DNA of 8,075 nt. Origin: Flavobacteriaceae bacterium (GTDB lineage Bacteria; Bacteroidota; Bacteroidia; Flavobacteriales; Flavobacteriaceae). The notes below the pieces were generated by a model. It had not been told where the DNA came from. It worked only from the letters and a program-made list of their open reading frames with translations, and did not search any database. Positions 6,933 to 8,075 of this stretch are shown here, one piece after another. The position numbers were made by a program, and so were the translations under genes. Position 1 is the first letter of the stretch, and every line of letters begins with the position of its first letter. The DNA lies in contig JAESTG010000372.1 in assembly GCA_016763715.1 (NCBI GenBank), forward strand, positions 1-8,075. Direction: 5' to 3'.

Positions 6933-7469
6933 ATGGCTATTTCAAAACCTTTCAATTTAAATCAGTGGATTGACGAGAATCGAGACTTGTTAAAACCTCC
7001 AGTGGGGAATAAAAACCTTTATGTCGATTCAGGCGATTATATTGTAATGATTGTTGGTGGGCCCAATGCTCGAAAGGATTATCATTACAATGAAACGGAA
7101 GAATTATTCTATCAATTGGAAGGAAATATTGAACTAATTCTTCAAGATGATGGTGTACGCAAAGTAGTGCCTTTAGGCCCTGGTGACATGTACTTACATC
7201 CTGCTAAAATGCCTCATTCTCCAGTTCGTGGAGAGAATTCTATCGGGTTGGTTGTGGAACGTAAAAGAGCTGGACAAGGATATACAGATGGACTCTTATG
7301 GTTTTGCGACAACTGTAATAACAAATTGCACGAAGTTTATTTTGAATTGCACGATGTAGAGAAGGACTTTCTTCCTCATTTTAAAGATTTTTATAGTTCT
7401 GAAGCACATCGTACCTGTAATAATTGCGGAACAGTAATGGAAACTGACCCTCGATTTATAGGAGAGTAG
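6933..7469 (+). CDS. nbaC: 3-hydroxyanthranilate 3,4-dioxygenase
   Basis: This Fe(II) cupin enzyme opens the ring of 3-hydroxyanthranilate to 2-amino-3-carboxymuconate semialdehyde, which can cyclise to quinolinate for NAD synthesis or be degraded further. The 178-residue protein keeps the known active site: iron ligands His51, Glu57 and His95, and substrate-binding Arg47, Arg99 and Glu109. It has the bacterial C-terminal rubredoxin-like iron site, Cys125/Cys128 (FCDNC) and Cys162/Cys165 (TCNNC). These numbers agree with the structurally described Cupriavidus enzyme when ATG 6933 is used, which supports that start; an in-frame ATG at 6909 would add eight residues and lies inside the inverted repeat. 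There is no signal peptide, so it is cytoplasmic. The inverted repeat ending at the start codon suggests separate control from the CAP gene. Other kynurenine-pathway genes are not in view. The next gene is an ALDH7-type dehydrogenase on the same strand. The symbol follows the Pseudomonas name. Confidence 0.96.
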   Translation: MAISKPFNLNQWIDENRDLLKPPVGNKNLYVDSGDYIVMIVGGPNARKDYHYNETEELFYQLEGNIELILQDDGVRKVVPLGPGDMYLHPAKMPHSPVRGENSIGLVVERKRAGQGYTDGLLWFCDNCNNKLHEVYFELHDVEKDFLPHFKDFYSSEAHRTCNNCGTVMETDPRFIGE

Positions 7470-7505
7470 CCTTATACTGAAAATTATTTTACGATTTTAT
7501 TCGTT

Positions 7506-7538
7506 TAGATTCAGGGAAATTGGAAATTTAGGAATCTA
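7506..7538 (+). other. Two-part hairpin between the dioxygenase and dehydrogenase genes
   Basis: TAGATTC (7506-7512) pairs with GAATCTA (7532-7538). Inside, AAATT (7517-7521) pairs with AATTT (7525-7529) around a GGA loop, with an asymmetric internal loop (AGGG against AG) between the stems. It lies about 37 bases after the dioxygenase stop. The following bases are pyrimidine-rich (TCAATCTCTTTCT) but not a clean T-run, so it could be a weak terminator or a regulatory structure. Confidence 0.3.
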
Positions 7539-7572
7539 GTCAATCTCTTTCTAATTCATTTCAAAACCTTCC

Positions 7573-7590
7573 TTCATTTGCGTACATTCG
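7573..7590 (+). promoter_or_regulatory. Candidate -7 region for the aldehyde dehydrogenase gene
   Basis: Two overlapping variants of the Bacteroidetes -7 consensus occur in a row: TTCATTTG (7573-7580) and TACATTCG (7583-7590), each one base off TAnnTTTG. Neither has a clear TTG 17-23 bases upstream. The leader to ATG 7626 would be about 30-45 bases. The rest of the 156-base gap (7470-7625) holds only the hairpin listed separately. Confidence 0.3.
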
Positions 7591-7625
7591 CAGCATTAAT
7601 TCAGCAATATAAACACTATATAATT

Positions 7626-8075
7626 ATGTCGACTGTAGCCACTTCCTTCGGAATTGAAGATGCATTAAAACAACTAGGTGTCAAAGCCACAAATAGCGGA
7701 ACTTCTACTGGAAACAACTGGTTTCCTGGAGGTACTGAAATAGCTTCGTATTCACCCGTAGACGGTAAATTAATTGGAAAGGTAACGACCACTTCCAAAG
7801 AAGAATATGAACAAGTAATGACCACTGCGACCACTGCTTTTAAAACTTGGAGAACCAAGCCTGCTCCCTTGAGAGGTGAAATCGTTCGACAATTTGGTGA
7901 AGAGTTACGCCGTTTGAAAGAACCTCTTGGAAAATTGGTTTCTTATGAGATGGGGAAAAGCTATCAAGAAGGATTGGGAGAAGTACAGGAAACGATTGAC
8001 ATCTGTGACTTTGCCGTAGGATTATCGAGACAACTTCATGGTTTGACCATGCACTCAGAAAGACCTGGGCATCGT
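7626..8075 (+). CDS. Aldehyde dehydrogenase, ALDH7 family (aminoadipate-semialdehyde dehydrogenase-like), 5' part only
   Basis: The frame opens at ATG 7626 and stays open for 150 codons to the window edge; the catalytic Cys and Glu lie beyond it, in the missing two-thirds or so of a protein usually near 510 residues. The visible part matches the ALDH7 branch: GIEDALKQLGVKATNSGTSTG near the start, then SPVDGKLIGKV, AFKTWRTKPAPLRGEIVRQF, LVSYEMGKSYQEGLGEVQE and CDFAVGLSRQLHGLTMHSER, the last aligning with the antiquitin-type segment VGLSRMIGGPILPSER. ALDH7 enzymes oxidise alpha-aminoadipate semialdehyde (in equilibrium with piperideine-6-carboxylate) to aminoadipate with NAD, in lysine breakdown. 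No signal peptide; cytoplasmic. It follows the 3-hydroxyanthranilate dioxygenase on the same strand after 156 bases containing a hairpin and a possible promoter, so co-transcription is uncertain. A kynurenine-branch semialdehyde substrate is possible by position but not supported by the subfamily. Confidence 0.9.
   Translation, partial: MSTVATSFGIEDALKQLGVKATNSGTSTGNNWFPGGTEIASYSPVDGKLIGKVTTTSKEEYEQVMTTATTAFKTWRTKPAPLRGEIVRQFGEELRRLKEPLGKLVSYEMGKSYQEGLGEVQETIDICDFAVGLSRQLHGLTMHSERPGHR

Noticed and set aside
7616..7858. Minus-strand 80-codon open frame
   Set aside because: It is antisense to the strongly conserved dehydrogenase N-terminus.

Overview
The window looks like chromosome of an AT-rich member of the Bacteroidetes, most likely a flavobacterium. 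Three lines of evidence support this. Three of the gene products carry Bacteroidetes-style lipoprotein signals. Candidate promoters resemble the Bacteroidetes TTG / TAnnTTTG pattern, and leaders lack clear Shine-Dalgarno sequences. The proteins themselves (a long thioester alpha-2-macroglobulin, an exported plant-type asparaginase, a rubredoxin-tailed 3-hydroxyanthranilate dioxygenase and an ALDH7-type dehydrogenase) read like flavobacterial family members. The taxon is inferred from recalled family resemblance, not from a search. No tRNA, rRNA, CRISPR array, insertion sequence or phage gene is visible.

Layout. Positions 1-4467 (minus strand) hold a large alpha-2-macroglobulin lipoprotein gene whose 3' end lies outside the window. 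It is interrupted by one in-frame TAG at 976-978. The same frame stays open on both sides, and the thioester motif lies beyond the stop. A 293-base non-coding gap with a candidate promoter follows. Next, on the minus strand, is an apparent two-gene unit: an exported isoaspartyl peptidase/asparaginase (5102-6163), then, 23 bases downstream, a small antibiotic-biosynthesis-monooxygenase-fold protein (4761-5078). A 199-base divergent intergenic region separates these from the plus-strand genes: a CAP/SCP-domain lipoprotein (6363-6866), 3-hydroxyanthranilate 3,4-dioxygenase (6933-7469) and the first 150 codons of an ALDH7-family aldehyde dehydrogenase (7626 to the window edge).

How they fit together. 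The left and centre encode mostly cell-envelope proteins: a presumed protease trap, an amidohydrolase for asparagine or isoaspartyl peptides, and a CAP protein whose residues after the lipid-modified Cys match the signal that sends lipoproteins to the cell surface in Capnocytophaga. The right end is cytoplasmic amino-acid catabolism: the kynurenine-branch ring cleavage of 3-hydroxyanthranilate, and a semialdehyde dehydrogenase of the type used in lysine breakdown.

The points most worth a second look are the single amber codon in the macroglobulin gene, a 14-of-15 bp inverted repeat that ends against the dioxygenase start codon, the predicted surface signal on the CAP lipoprotein, and an acidic/Tyr-rich macroglobulin segment bracketed by the only two non-lipobox cysteines upstream of the stop. 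I see no convincing evidence of a wholly new multi-gene system.
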